DNA of 64,000 nt, from contig OZ024915.1 in assembly GCA_964017125.1 (NCBI GenBank), forward strand, positions 15,733,922 through 15,797,921. Reading direction: 5' to 3'. The notes below the pieces were generated by a model, which made no database searches, was not told where the DNA came from, and worked only from the letters and a program-made list of their open reading frames with translations. This document shows positions 47,871-58,716 of the stretch, in pieces. Made by a program: the position numbers and the translations under genes. The DNA comes from Flabesymbios commensalis (Eukaryota; Annelida; Polychaeta; Terebellida; Flabelligeridae). Each line of letters begins with the position of its first letter. Positions within the stretch are counted from its first letter, which is position 1.

Positions 47871-50800
47871 GTAAGTATGTCATGCGTTGTTAGAGGTGAA
47901 ATTAAGTTGATTGACAAATAATTTGTAAGGCCAAAAAAAATAACTCTGTTTCCGATTACACTGCCTTCCCAAACAGAGTAGGTAGGTGGATTTATTTTGC
48001 GATTTCACTTCTAAAAAAACCTGACAAATTTCCCAAAAAGGGCTGTTCATACAAACACACTCGCTGAATAACAAATTGTGGATGGACATTTTAAATATAT
48101 ATATATATTTAGAAATTGCCATAAAAATTTTACCGTAGGTCAGGTAACCGGAAACAGAGGTATTTTTTTGAGGGGACTTAACCCTGCAATATGCATTGAC
48201 ATGTGAAACTCTGCCACAATTCCCACCAAAAGGTGACCAAGATGAACTGATTTTATAAAATACCCGAGTGTAATTTTATTAACAAAATGAAATCAAAATG
48301 TCCTTAAGGCCACTGTGTTTTTATATTTAGATTTGCGGATCTGCCGACCATGAAATCCTAAAAAAATGTTTTTTTTCTCTGACTGTCTATTTTAATATGG
48401 ATTTTTTTAAAAATATTTATTAAATGTACGTTTTATGTGAGTGTAAACATGGTAAAGCTTGTTTCCTTTCGTCTCAGTTGTCTGCACTTGCGTCATTATG
48501 TTACCGGTATGCATTGTACATGTTGCAATGTGTTTGGTTTTTAAAATAAGAGTTCAATATAAGGTTGTCAAGCTGACAACCACGTCAAAATTTTAGGTTG
48601 TCTGTAAATAATTTGTAGCCATTCCCCAGCCTTTTCCCCACACCTTGCAGGTAGCTAAGTTACTTTAAGTTACTTTGTTACCAAATCCAGCAGAAGCTCA
48701 GCATTGTGAACAATATTGTTGTCAACCCTGACAGTCACTGACTTTAAAAAAAAAAATATGTCTTTGAATTTATTCTCTGTGAGAAAATTTTTGTTGTCGG
48801 ACTACCTCCTGACACAAATTCTAATTTTCTCGAAAAAACAAAAAGGCCTTATTTTGAATGCTGGAGATGCTTGGAAGGTTAGATATAATCCTGATTAACA
48901 GGCGATTAACGTTTACATGTCAGCTTTGACATAAATGAGATTAGGCAAGACTTTGTTGATTAACTGGTTCCAAATCCTAAGAACCAATTAATCAAATTTT
49001 AAGTCAGAGTAAGCTGTGTCTCTTTACTGCAAAATATTTGGGAAAATATTTGGCTTAGTGAAATTTGATTTACTCCATTGTTTTTTTCAGGTCAAATCAC
49101 TGCTGGCCATTTGATTCAGATCATTGGTGCTGGGACGTCTGAAGTGAAGGACACGCTGCTGCAGGAATTTGTAGTTATCCTTGAGTGTCGTGTTTGCCGC
49201 AGCTTGTTTCGCAGTCTCCCTAATTTACTCGCCCATAAGCGTGTCTATTGCAGAAGTCAATCTTCAAATGGAGCTGATGTGGTGCCACCTGCACCAACTG
49301 TGGAACCAACAGTTGTAGTGCAGCCCACCAGTCCTGAATCTGATAATGAGTTAGAAGAGGCAAACTGTGATACGCTCCAGAAATCGTGTGTTGTTCGTCT
49401 TGAATCACTTGAAGAAACTGGCAAGGCTGTAAAACAGACAGTTCAAATGCAGCCAGCTAGTAAATCAATGACCAAAAGGAAATGTGAAGACAACACTGAT
49501 ATACAGGATACTAAAAGACTAAAAGGCAAGTTAGTCACTGAAGAAGTTAAAGCAGTGGAAATTTCAACATCTAGTGAAAGTAAGAATAGTTCTCAACCGA
49601 ACAAACTACCTTCCCCTCTCTTACAAAAATTGATGAGAAGAGGAGATTGTGATACGGAAACGATGACCTGCTTACAATGTAACACTGCATACTCTTCTTC
49701 GAAAACATTACATCATCATCTTATTCAAGTACATTCTGCAAAGCGCACTTTCCATAGGTGTCCATTGTGCCGTTCAACATTTGCTAATTCATGGAGTGTC
49801 TCAAGACATTTACAGAGAATACACAAGAAAAGCAAAGAACAAGTGGAAAAAATGAGGGATAAGATCAAAAGTCTGTCCTTTCGTAAGACTGTGAAGGATT
49901 CTTTCCACTTAGATATGGATAAAAAGAAAACAAAAGATGTGGATGCAAATAAAACAGAGGTTACATCAGGAATAGTTGAGGAAACAAAATCTTCTGGTGC
50001 TCCTGCAGCCAAATCAGAAAAAAATATATCAGTAATATCAGCTGAATCAAATAATAAAGGTGCAAAAATTGACTCAAAAGTGTTCATTCAAAAATGTGAA
50101 AAATGTGATAAAGTTTTTGGACGGAAGGAACTCTATGAGAAACATAAAAAACAATGTTCGTGGACCAAAATGCAAGAGGACAGGGAAAAAAACATAAAAG
50201 ATGACCCCGAAGCACTAAAAAAACAGGTCAAAGAAGCAGATGAAAATGAACGAAAGAAAGAGATAAAAGATACTTCTAAGACAGAAACGAAAAAACACGT
50301 AAAAGATACTACTACTGAAGAAGCCAGAATGCAGGTGAATGCAGAAAGTACTAGTCGGCCTAATGAAATAAAAAAGAAGGCTCATGTCTTCATGGATGCT
50401 TCCACAAAATTATGGAATACATTACTGGATCCTAAAACAGGATTATCTGCAACTGATCTCAAAGCTATTGAAAAGTTAGTTGATGACAACACAGTTACAT
50501 GTCTCCGCTGCAACCAGAAATACGGCAGTGTTAGTAACTTACATCGTCATGCAGTTCGTCACATTGGCTGGCATAGATATAAATGTAAACTTTGTCGTTA
50601 TACTAGCTATAATCGCTCAGAATGCAAACGACATTTAAGACAAGTCCACCGCAAACGTATGGATGATAATGAGCTAGAATCACTTATTCTAGATTTAGAG
50701 CCAGAAGAATCAGTGAAACGTTCACGACCCCCTAGGGTAGACCTGAAATCATCAGCCAATACTGGACAAAGTTCATTTAAACACAGATATAATATTTCAA

Positions 50801-53800
50801 CTAGGAGAAACCCTCGTAGTTTTGATATGACTCCAGTATTTGTGAAAAACAGATCAAGACGCAAACGACTACAACCTATGCATGTCCTGCGAACAAGATC
50901 TGGCACTTACAGGAAATCTCAGATGTCTGCATCAGACAGTGATAGCTCCGAGGAAGAGAGTGATGATAATCAAAGTAGTGATGATGAGGTAAAGATAATG
51001 AAAAATAAATTCGAGGAAGAGAAGAGGGATAGCAACACAGGGACAAACACAAATGTGAATGCTATTGATGATAAACAGGCCAAACCTGCGGAAAAAGTGG
51101 AAGCCTCAACAACGAGAAGGACTAAGAATTCTGAAAAAGGAGAAGATAAGACAAATACTACGTCAACCTTCACATATTCTCACTCCAGTATGTCACCGAC
51201 AGCTTCAGTTAGCGCCCCAAATTCACCTCAGAAGTCTCCAAAAAAGACACGAACCCTTCCTCACCCGACCATTAGTTCTATTTCAGGAAAAAAAGCTTTA
51301 CAGACAAACGCCCCTCACCAAAGACCACACCCTATATCTAATAGCCCATCTCCTACTAAACATCCCAAACCAAATATTCTCCTAGGGTCAAAGTCCAAAA
51401 ATAGACCATCACTAGCAAGCCCTCGACCACTTCAAGGAGTTCTCCACCAGCTTCCAGTGGCGGCCTCCGTGGGGAGTACAGTAGGCATTCAAAGTCATCT
51501 TCTACCGGGAAACGTGCAAGTTCTTCGCACAACAGGCAATTCTAGCAACACTAATCTGGGACTGAAGCCAGTGTCAACTTCTAATATACCTCCCAGTGTG
51601 CTACAGAATGCTCAGGTTGGTCTGCGCATTGTGCCACGTAGGTTAGTAAGAGAGAATGCATGGAATGCTCTGATTACCCTGTATACTGATTATTACAATA
51701 ATTATAATCAGCCTAGCATCCATGGATTCTCTAGCTATTTTAATGTCATTATGGCTAGATAGTTTAAGCATTTACTAAATTAATGTACTGCTTTATCCCT
51801 AATAATTATCCTACATGTGAAGACTGAATTTTTTTTTTGGGGGGGAAGGTAAAAAAAAGAGCCCCTCCTGTAAAACTAAAGTGATGAGGTGAGTGATCAT
51901 TAACACAGCTAACCCTTACAGCACAGGGATAGACTTTAGTCAACAGAATCTGATATCTGTAGACCAGGGTTCGCACCGGTCCTGGAAATCCTGGAAAGTC
52001 CTTGAATTTGAAAAATAAAAATCCAGGCCTTGAAAGTCCTGGAATTTTGTTAAAAGTGCTTGAAAGTCCTGGAATTTTAAATAATGAGGAAAGAGATTGC
52101 AAAAATAGTATTTGCTAGAGTCTAGTAATCAAGTTACCCTTTCTAGAACAAGTTGAAATAGATCTACCTGCCCAATATTATTATCAATTTTAAAAGATAT
52201 GTAAAATGTAGATTCAAGTTGTTTTGGGGAAAGAAATGTACGAGTTATTGTGTACACGTAAGTCCTTGAAAAATCTTATTAGGTCCTGGAAAAGTCCTGG
52301 AAAAGTCCTGGAATTTTTGTTTCTTCATGGGAGTATGAACCCTGTAGACGTCAGATTCGGACGACTAAAGTCTAGCCCGCACTATAAGAGTAAAAATATT
52401 TTTAATGACCGTAGACCCATAACATAGGTATTCAAATGAATCGGAAAGAGCTCAGTAAGACATTTATGATGATATCAAATTGAAATAAACCCTTTGGTCA
52501 CCAAGGTTTTTATAAAAAAATTCAGCGCTTAAGGGTTAACATCAATGCCAGACCGGTTGATTCACTATTTTTATAAATACAGAACAACCTGACAACACTG
52601 AGGTGGGAGAGAGGGGGACGTGAAGTTTTGGTAGCCTGACTGCCTCATATACAACTTTCATCTCCTGGCATAAAATCTGTTTTGTTTTGTTTGAACAATT
52701 TTCCCTTTAACCGCCAAATTATTCAATTTGAATTTTCACCCACTTTTTAAATCTTTCTGGTTGATGTCACATTTATTCTTTTAACATATTTAAAATGTGG
52801 TACTTAATGTGCTATTAAAAAATAAAAACCCGAATATAAGCGGCACCGGCGGTTAAAGGGTTGAAACTAAATTGTCCGCATACATGTATCAAATTATTTC
52901 TACTTTTTAGCTCCCGCCGTCACCGTAGGTGAGCGAAGGGAGCTATGGATTCTACCTCCGTTTTTTTTTGGCCTCTTCTTTTGCCTATAACTTTGTGAGA
53001 AAATAAGCTAGGATAACAATTTTTGGTATGTGGGTTACTTCCAGGTGGCTAATGGACGGGTTAAAATATTTTTAATCTGAATTCAATTCGCAAGGTTGCA
53101 GAGGAGAAAATGATGATGTGACGGCGTTGGGCCGTTGGGCCGTTGGGCCGTTGGGCCGTCCGTAAACAATTCGTTTCCGGAGCATATCTCTGAAAGTACT
53201 TGTCCGATTGTCTTCAAATTTTACACACAACACCCCTAGGGGGTCTAGTTGTGCCTTTTGGGGTATTTGAACTTTGACCTACTTCTGGTTCAGAACTATG
53301 ACCTATTTAGACGTTTTAACGCGCACTTCGTTTCCGGAGCAGATCTCGAAAAGTACTGGGCCGATGACAGTCATATTGCACATACATGTTCTCTAAGGTC
53401 CCTAGTTGTGCCTTTTCAGGTTTTTGGACCTTGACCTTGAAGTTGACCCAGCACTTTGACCTAATTTATAACATCGGTAAATCCGACTGAAAGATTTTGC
53501 GGGATATCATGAAAACCGCTCAAGATAGCTACACCATTACTATAAAACAAATTGTGGGGTTTCAGGAGAGGATGCATCTTGAAAAATTTCAAGTCGATAA
53601 AATTAAAAATGGCCGCCTATCGGCCATTATTCACCTCGACAGGCCTGATATTGCGGAATATCATGAAAACCGCTCAAGATAGCTACACCATTAATATCAA
53701 ATAAATTGTAAGGTTTCAGGAGAGGATGCATCCTGAAAAATTTGAAGTTGATAAAATTCAAAATGGCCGCCTATCAGCCATTATTCACCTCGACAGGCCT

Positions 53801-56800
53801 GATATTGTGGAATATCATGAAAACCGCTCAAGATATCTACACCATTACTATAAAACAAATTGTAAGGCTTCAGGAGAGGATTTATTTTGAAAAAATTCAT
53901 TTTGTCAAAGTTCAAAATGGCCGCCAATCGGCCATTATTCACTTTCACATGGCCGTTATTTGGTAAACCGTGCTAGATGGCTAGACCATTACTATAAAAC
54001 AAAATGTGTGATTTCAGGAGAGGATGCATCTTGAAAAAATTCGACTCGATAAAATTCAAAATGGCCGCTTATCGGCCATTATTCACTTTCACATGGCCGT
54101 TATTTGGTAAACCGTGCTAGATGGCTAGACCATTACTATAAAACAAAATGTGTGATTTCAGGACAGGATGCATCTTGAAAAAATTCGACTCGATAAAATT
54201 CAAAATGGCCGCTTATCGGCCATTATTCACTTTCACATGGCTGTTATTTGGTAAACCGTGCTAGATGGCTAGACCATTACTATAAAACAAAATGTGTGAT
54301 TTCAGGAGAGGATGCATCTTGAAAAAATTAGACTCGATAAAATTCAAAATGGCCGCTTATCGGCCATTATTCACTTTCACATGGCCGTTATTAGGTCAAC
54401 CGTGCTAGATGGCTAGACCATTACTGTAAAACGAAATGTGAGATTTCAGATGAGGATGCATCTTGAAAAAAATTGACTTGATCAAATTTAAAATGGCCGC
54501 CTTTTCGGCCACTATTCATTTTCACATGGCTGATATTTGGTAAACCGTGCTAGATGGCTAGACCATTACCTGATTACTATAAAACAAAGTGTGAGTTTTC
54601 GGGGGAGGATGCACCCTGAAAATTTTTAACTTACGAATTCAAAATGGCCGACAATCAGCATTATTTACCTCGATAGGCCTGATATCAGGTAAACCGGTCT
54701 AGATAGCTAGACCATTACTATAAAACAAAATGTGACATTTAGAGAGAGGATGCCTTTAAAAAACTTTCGACTCAATCGAATTCAAAATGGCCGCCTATCG
54801 GCCACTATTTACTTTCACATTGCTGATATTTGGTAAACCGTGTTAGATAGCTGGACCATTACTATAAAACAAAATGTAAGATTACAAGAGAGGATGCATC
54901 TTGAAAAAAATTGACTCGATCAAATTCAAAATGGCCGCCTATCGGCCATTATTTACTTTCACATAGCCGGTTTTTAGTAACCGTACTAGATGGCTAGACC
55001 ATTACTATAAAACAAAATGTGAGATTTCAGGAGAGGATGCATCTTGAAAAATTTTGACTTGATCAAATTCAAAATGGCCTCCTATCGGCCATTATTCACT
55101 TTCACATGGGCGATATTTGGTAAACCGTGCTAGATGGCTAGACCATTACTATAGAATGAAATGTGAGATTTCAGCTGAGGATGCATCTTGGAAAATTTTG
55201 ACTTGATCAAATTCAAAATGGCCCTCTATCGGCCATTATTTACTTTCACATGCCCAATATTTTGCAAACTGTGTTAGATGTTAGTCCATTACTATAAAAC
55301 AAAATTTGAGGTTTCGGGGGAGGATGCACCCTAAGTTTTTAACTAATTTATATCGAATTCAAAATGACCGTAAATCAGCTATTAGTTAACTCGATTGGCC
55401 TGATATCGGGTAAACCATGCCAGATAGGTAGACCATTACTGGGATACTGATTAGGATCATTAATTTCAATGGAGGTTTGCAATCTCTGACAGACTGTCTA
55501 GTTCTTATCTTACTCTTAGACTGGGCTTCTTAGACCTAGTTGTCTTGCGTCTTGATTTTTGACCTAGACTAGGACTACATTAATAACCCTAGACAAAATT
55601 GCTAAAATCAAATTCTAATTCGGAGCGGGAGCTCCTGGACTTATGTAGTCTTGTTTTTTAAAGTTTAGCAGTTGTTTAAAAGAGTAAAAATATTTTTTCA
55701 ATTCAATTACTATTTTAAATTATTGTAGAGCTTTGATATTATTATAATCATGATAATTAGATCATTGTTAATTTATAAAATAATTGTGTCCTATAATTGC
55801 TGATTTTCCGGTTGCTTTTTGGGTAAAAAACATTTTTCAAGCCATACACATTTTTTCTGATCACAGGTCCAACAAGCGAAATTGGTTGATGCCGAAGGGA
55901 AGACCCGTAGTGTGATGGTAGTTGTTGTCTCTGAAGGGCAAACAATGAAATCGTCTGTGAATACAAAGTCGTCTCCAACAACCAAGATTTTGCCTGTAAC
56001 ATATCCCCAGTATGCAGTGTCAGCGGCGCTAAACAGTCCGAGCAGCAGTAAAATACAGAGTCCTCTTGCCGTAGCACGAGGTGCCGTCACCACAACAACT
56101 CTGCGTCCACATGGTATTCAGAAAATGGTAGTGACTCCACCGCAGGCAATGTTGCGGCAAACTAACCAACATCTGCTAAGTCCACAGAAAGTGCCTATGC
56201 CAATACGAGCTTTATCAGCCAGCACGACAACTCAGGCACACCCGTCACTGGCTTCTTCAAATAAAAGCAATGTGATTTTAAAGAGTACAAATGTACAAAC
56301 TGTTTCTCATTCTCCTGTTGCATTTCCTACTTTACCAGGAACAGACTTAAATAGACTTGTTATCGGCCAGGAACCTGGACATAAAATAGTTTCCATCACT
56401 GCTTCACCTGCTGGTGCTGTAACTGCTTTTCCCGGTAATGTCTTGCCAAATACTTCCAATCAGCTGAACCTTCTGAAAGCACCCGACAGACGGCCTGTAC
56501 TGCCTGTTAAGCCTATTGACAGCCGTCTAACGGCTGTGGATGGTGCCGGGCTAACTAGCACCCTGAATGAACTTGTAATTAATGATACTATGGAGCTAAG
56601 TGATTTATCTACAGCAGAAGCGGAGCATACTCAAGTAGTTGGAGATGATGATTTCAATACTGTACTCGTTCAGTCAAGTGAAATGATGTCTGAGCATGGT
56701 ATAGACAATGCAATGCAGCTAGATGTAGGCAATAGTGCAATTGGTCTGAGCAATGATCTCAACACTGATGTCGTGTCAATAGAAGCAGAATCAGCTATGG

Positions 56801-57348
56801 AAGCTGTAAATGATGAGCTGATCAACGAAGAAAATTATGGAAGTCAACAACTAGCATTGACAGAAAACTTGCTGGAAACAGAGCACATTTTCACACCGCG
56901 TGTGTCAACAGGTCTACAGCAACTTGCCACCAGAATGGTCCCTGTAGAAATGTCACACGAGGACAAGGTGTTCTCTATATCTTCAGATGAAGAGCAAGAT
57001 TCTCATCTTGAAAGAGAGACTTTGCCAAGTCAAAGCAGTCCATCTATGATAGACAGTGAAGCTTCAAGCAACAAAAGTGTCTCCTCTGAGATAAATATCG
57101 GCCCATCAGATGGCTTGACGCATAGTTCCACGTCCGCTACAATTTATTCTAGTCATGATAACATTACACAAGTAGAATCAGCTGCAGATACGAATAGTAG
57201 TGATCCTGTCCAGCCAGACTCTAGTGAACCTGTACAATCAGCCTCGTGTGAAGCTGACTCAGATAGCATTGTGCTTTTGGATGAGTCACCCGTGTCTGAC
57301 ATTGTTGAGCCGTTAGGTGTGCTGGACTCTGTAGTTGATACTGCTTGA
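47744..57348 (+). CDS. ZNF800: Zinc finger protein 800 orthologue (long form)
   Basis: Coding exons 47744-47870, 49091-51645 and 55867-57348 join to 1387 codons plus TGA. An in-frame TAA at 47732 supports the start. ZNF800 is a nuclear C2H2 zinc-finger protein. The diagnostic N-terminal finger CRVCRSLFRSLPNLLAHKR (about residues 75-96) nearly equals the vertebrate CKLCRSLFRGLPNLITHKK. Two C2H2 fingers follow near 236-290, one C2HC-like finger near 377-398 and two C2H2 fingers near 513-565 (CKLCRYTSYNRSECKRHLRQ matches vertebrate CPLCTYETRRKRDVIRH). After residue ~565 comes a long basic, Ser/Pro-rich, then acidic region without fingers, ending with DSIVLLDESP, a SUMO-interacting-type motif. 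Human ZNF800 is 664 residues, so this form is about twice as long. Intron 2 is filled with repeats. Exon 2 without splicing would read 39 residues further to TAG. Confidence 0.9.
49091..51645 (+). CDS. ZNF800: ZNF800 coding exon 2 (all zinc fingers)
   Basis: Acceptor TTTTTTTCAG; donor GTAAGA at 51646, chosen because it keeps the frame of the next exon (RIVPRRL|VQQAKLVD) with phase 0. A competing donor (GTTAGT at 51642) would shift the frame. Confidence 0.88.
51790..51909. other. Start of ZNF800 intron 2 repeats
   Basis: T- and G-run low-complexity sequence (T9G9) before the family A element. Confidence 0.4.
51910..52539 (-). mobile_element. TTAA-type MITE, family A, split by a hAT-like insertion
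   Basis: Left part 51910-51964 (CTAACCCTTACAGCACAGGG to CTGTAGAC) and right part from 52345 (TAGACGTCAGATTCGGACG to GCGCTTAAGGGTTAA) are the two halves of one element interrupted inside its hairpin loop. Confidence 0.75.
51965..52344. mobile_element. hAT-like element with GTCCTGGAAA repeats
   Basis: CAGGGTTCGCACCGGTCC at the left and GAGTATGAACCCTG at the right. Both flanks hold many copies of GTCCTGGAA(A/T). CTGTAGAC occurs at 51957-51964 and again at 52342-52349, giving an 8-bp direct repeat if the final CTG is counted as target; otherwise the shared flank is TAGAC. No transposase. Confidence 0.72.
52701..52864 (+). mobile_element. TTAA-type MITE, family B, uninterrupted at its TTAA site
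   Basis: CCCTTTAACCGCCAAATTAT at the left, GGCGGTTAAAGGGTTGA at the right. Internal TTTAAAATGTGGTACTTAAT holds an intact TTAA (52790-52793), which is the site filled by family C in the copy at 60617-61110. Confidence 0.65.
52909..53489 (+). repeat. Leader of the 144-bp array element (AGCTCCCGCCGTCACCG)
   Basis: TTTTAGCTCCCGCCGTCACC followed by a TGAGCGAAGGGAGCT inverted piece, a GGGCCGTTGGGCCGTT run near 53125-53160, and two copies of CGTTTCCGGAGCA (53172, 53330). It probably forms one unit with the array that follows and ends near 55493 with GGAGGTTTGCAATCTCTGAC. Confidence 0.5.
53490..55440 (+). repeat. Tandem array, 13 units of ~144 bp
   Basis: Units carry AAAATGGCCGCC at 53607, 53761, 53915, then every 143-151 bp to 55362; eight of the twelve steps are 143 or 144. 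Other constant parts are GGCCATTATTCACTTTCACA, TGCTAGATGGCTAGACCATT, ACTATAAAACAAAATGTG and AGGAGAGGATGCATCTTGAA. The middle units (54061-54400) are almost identical, while the outer ones differ more. It lies in ZNF800 intron 2. Confidence 0.9.
55441..55866. other. End of ZNF800 intron 2
   Basis: AT-rich sequence up to the acceptor TTTTTTCTGATCACAG. Confidence 0.45.
55867..57348 (+). CDS. ZNF800: ZNF800 terminal coding exon
   Basis: 493 codons from VQQAKLVDAEGKTRSVMVVV to LGVLDSVVDTA then TGA. No fingers; Thr/Ser-rich then acidic, with VFSISSDEEQDS and DSDSIVLLDESP as short linear motifs. Confidence 0.85.
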   Translation, partial: VQQAKLVDAEGKTRSVMVVVVSEGQTMKSSVNTKSSPTTKILPVTYPQYAVSAALNSPSSSKIQSPLAVARGAVTTTTLRPHGIQKMVVTPPQAMLRQTNQHLLSPQKVPMPIRALSASTTTQAHPSLASSNKSNVILKSTNVQTVSHSPVAFPTLPGTDLNRLVIGQEPGHKIVSITASPAGAVTAFPGNVLPNTSNQLNLLKAPDRRPVLPVKPIDSRLTAVDGAGLTSTLNELVINDTMELSDLSTAEAEHTQVVGDDDFNTVLVQSSEMMSEHGIDNAMQLDVGNSAIGLSNDLNTDVVSIEAESAMEAVNDELINEENYGSQQLALTENLLETEHIFTPRVSTGLQQLATRMVPVEMSHEDKVFSISSDEEQDSHLERETLPSQSSPSMIDSEASSNKSVSSEINIGPSDGLTHSSTSATIYSSHDNITQVESAADTNSSDPVQPDSSEPVQSASCEADSDSIVLLDESPVSDIVEPLGVLDSVVDTA

Positions 57349-57387
57349 GAAGAAATGAGACTGACAGCTGTTTTTGGCGTTCAATTA

Positions 57388-57393
57388 AATAAA
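57388..57393 (+). terminator. ZNF800 polyadenylation signal
   Basis: AATAAA 40 bases after the stop, followed by T-rich sequence and a (TA)8 microsatellite at about 57413-57428. Confidence 0.6.
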
Positions 57394-57502
57394 TGTTTTT
57401 CTGAAGAACAGATATATATATATATATAATAGTGCACAATTTTGAGTTACAGAAATACTCTCGTCTTGTATAAGTGAAAGAGTCCAGCTCAATTTTTAGT
57501 TT

Positions 57503-57893
57503 AACCTTTGCAACGCCTAAATATTCTTGTATAAACTAAGGAGACAAAAGGTTTATTTGAATTTTAAATCATAATAAATGTCTTGGTTAGCTCTTTTCAT
57601 TCGAATACATATGTTATGGGTCTACGGCCATTATATTTTTTTAACCCTTTCAGTGCGCAAACCGGCTTTAGATGTCAGAAAAGACCGTCCCCTCGCTAGA
57701 CGGGTAACCCTTTCAGCACCAGGTGACATGTCACGTATTGAAAGAATTAAAATATTTCTAATGGCCGTAGACCCATAACAGGTATTCACATGAAGCTGAA
57801 AGAGTTAAATAAGACATTTATGATTATTTCAAATTGAAAAACCCTTTGGTGTCCATGGTTTATATAAAAAAAATTAGTGTTGTAAGGGTCAAG
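57503..57893. mobile_element. Two family A MITEs head to head
   Basis: A + copy (TTTAACCTTTGCAACGCC to about 57700) and a - copy (from about 57640 to GTTGTAAGGGTCAA) share their hairpin ends, giving a long inverted arrangement: GGGTCTACGGCCATTA on the left, TAATGGCCGTAGACCC on the right. Confidence 0.55.
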
Positions 57894-57923
57894 AGGACTA
57901 ATACCATGAATACTGAAGAGCCA

Positions 57924-58172
57924 TCAACCCTTAAAGCACTGAAATACTTTCGTATAAATCATAGGGACTAAAGGGTTCGGTCAATTTGATATCATCATAA
58001 ATGTCTTAGTTAGCTCTTTCTGATTCATTTGAATACCTATGTCATAAGTCTACGACCATAAGAAATACTTTTTGCTTTTACAGTGCAGGGATTGACTTTA
58101 GACGTCAGGATCTGACGTCAACAGACATCAGACTCGCACGACTAAAGTCGGTCCCCGCACTGTAAGAGTTAA
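57924..58172 (+). mobile_element. TTAA-type MITE, family A
   Basis: TCAACCCTTAAAGCACTGAA at the left, CCCGCACTGTAAGAGTTAA at the right (TTAA 58169-58172). Confidence 0.65.
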
Positions 58173-58442
58173 TGGCTAGTCAATATGATCAAGGACTCGT
58201 TGAAGTTTGGCAGGACTCTCTCATAAGTTAATTTAATTTGCTCTGTTCAAACTACGGAAGGCAATGTCTCACCTTATAATTGTGCACTCGATAGGTTCCT
58301 AATAAATATATATTACAATAGCCTTAGTAATAAAAGAATCAACAAAGTAAATATTTGACAATTAGTCTAAGGTGGTACATATTTAGAGAGCCATAGTTGT
58401 AATATATAACTGAGAGGTAGAGTACTTACGTACTTTATTGAA

Positions 58443-58716
58443 TTAACCCTTGAAGCGCTGAATCAATTTGTAAAAAACATCGCAACCTAAGGGTTTTTTC
58501 AATTTGAAATCATCATAAATGTCTTAGTTAGCTCTTTCTGATTCATTTGAATACCTATGTTATGGGTCTACTCTACGATCATTAGAAATATGTTGATTTT
58601 TACAGCGCGGGGATCAACTTTAATCGTCGGAATCTGACGTCTACAGACGTCAGATTCTGACGTCTACAGACGTCAGATTCTTACGACTAAAGTCGATCCC
58701 CGCGCTGTTTGGGTTG
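58443..58716 (+). mobile_element. TTAA-type MITE, family A, with enlarged hairpin
   Basis: TTAACCCTTGAAGCGCTGAA at 58443; CCCGCGCTGTTTGGGTTGA at the right. TCTGACGTCTACAGACGTCA is present twice in a row, lengthening the palindrome. Confidence 0.65.

Noticed and set aside
50607-50906. Open frames opposite the ZNF800 exon (also near 49725-50087 and 50970-51173)
   Set aside because: Antisense shadows of a well-supported coding exon.
51646-51762. ZNF800 ending at the TAG in read-through of exon 2
   Set aside because: A good donor at 51646 joins in frame to a 493-codon exon; the read-through tail is AT-rich, has no nearby AATAAA and looks intronic.
55757-56093. Two antisense frames over the start of the last ZNF800 exon, one with a signal-peptide-like start
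   Set aside because: They mirror the coding exon and lack independent support.
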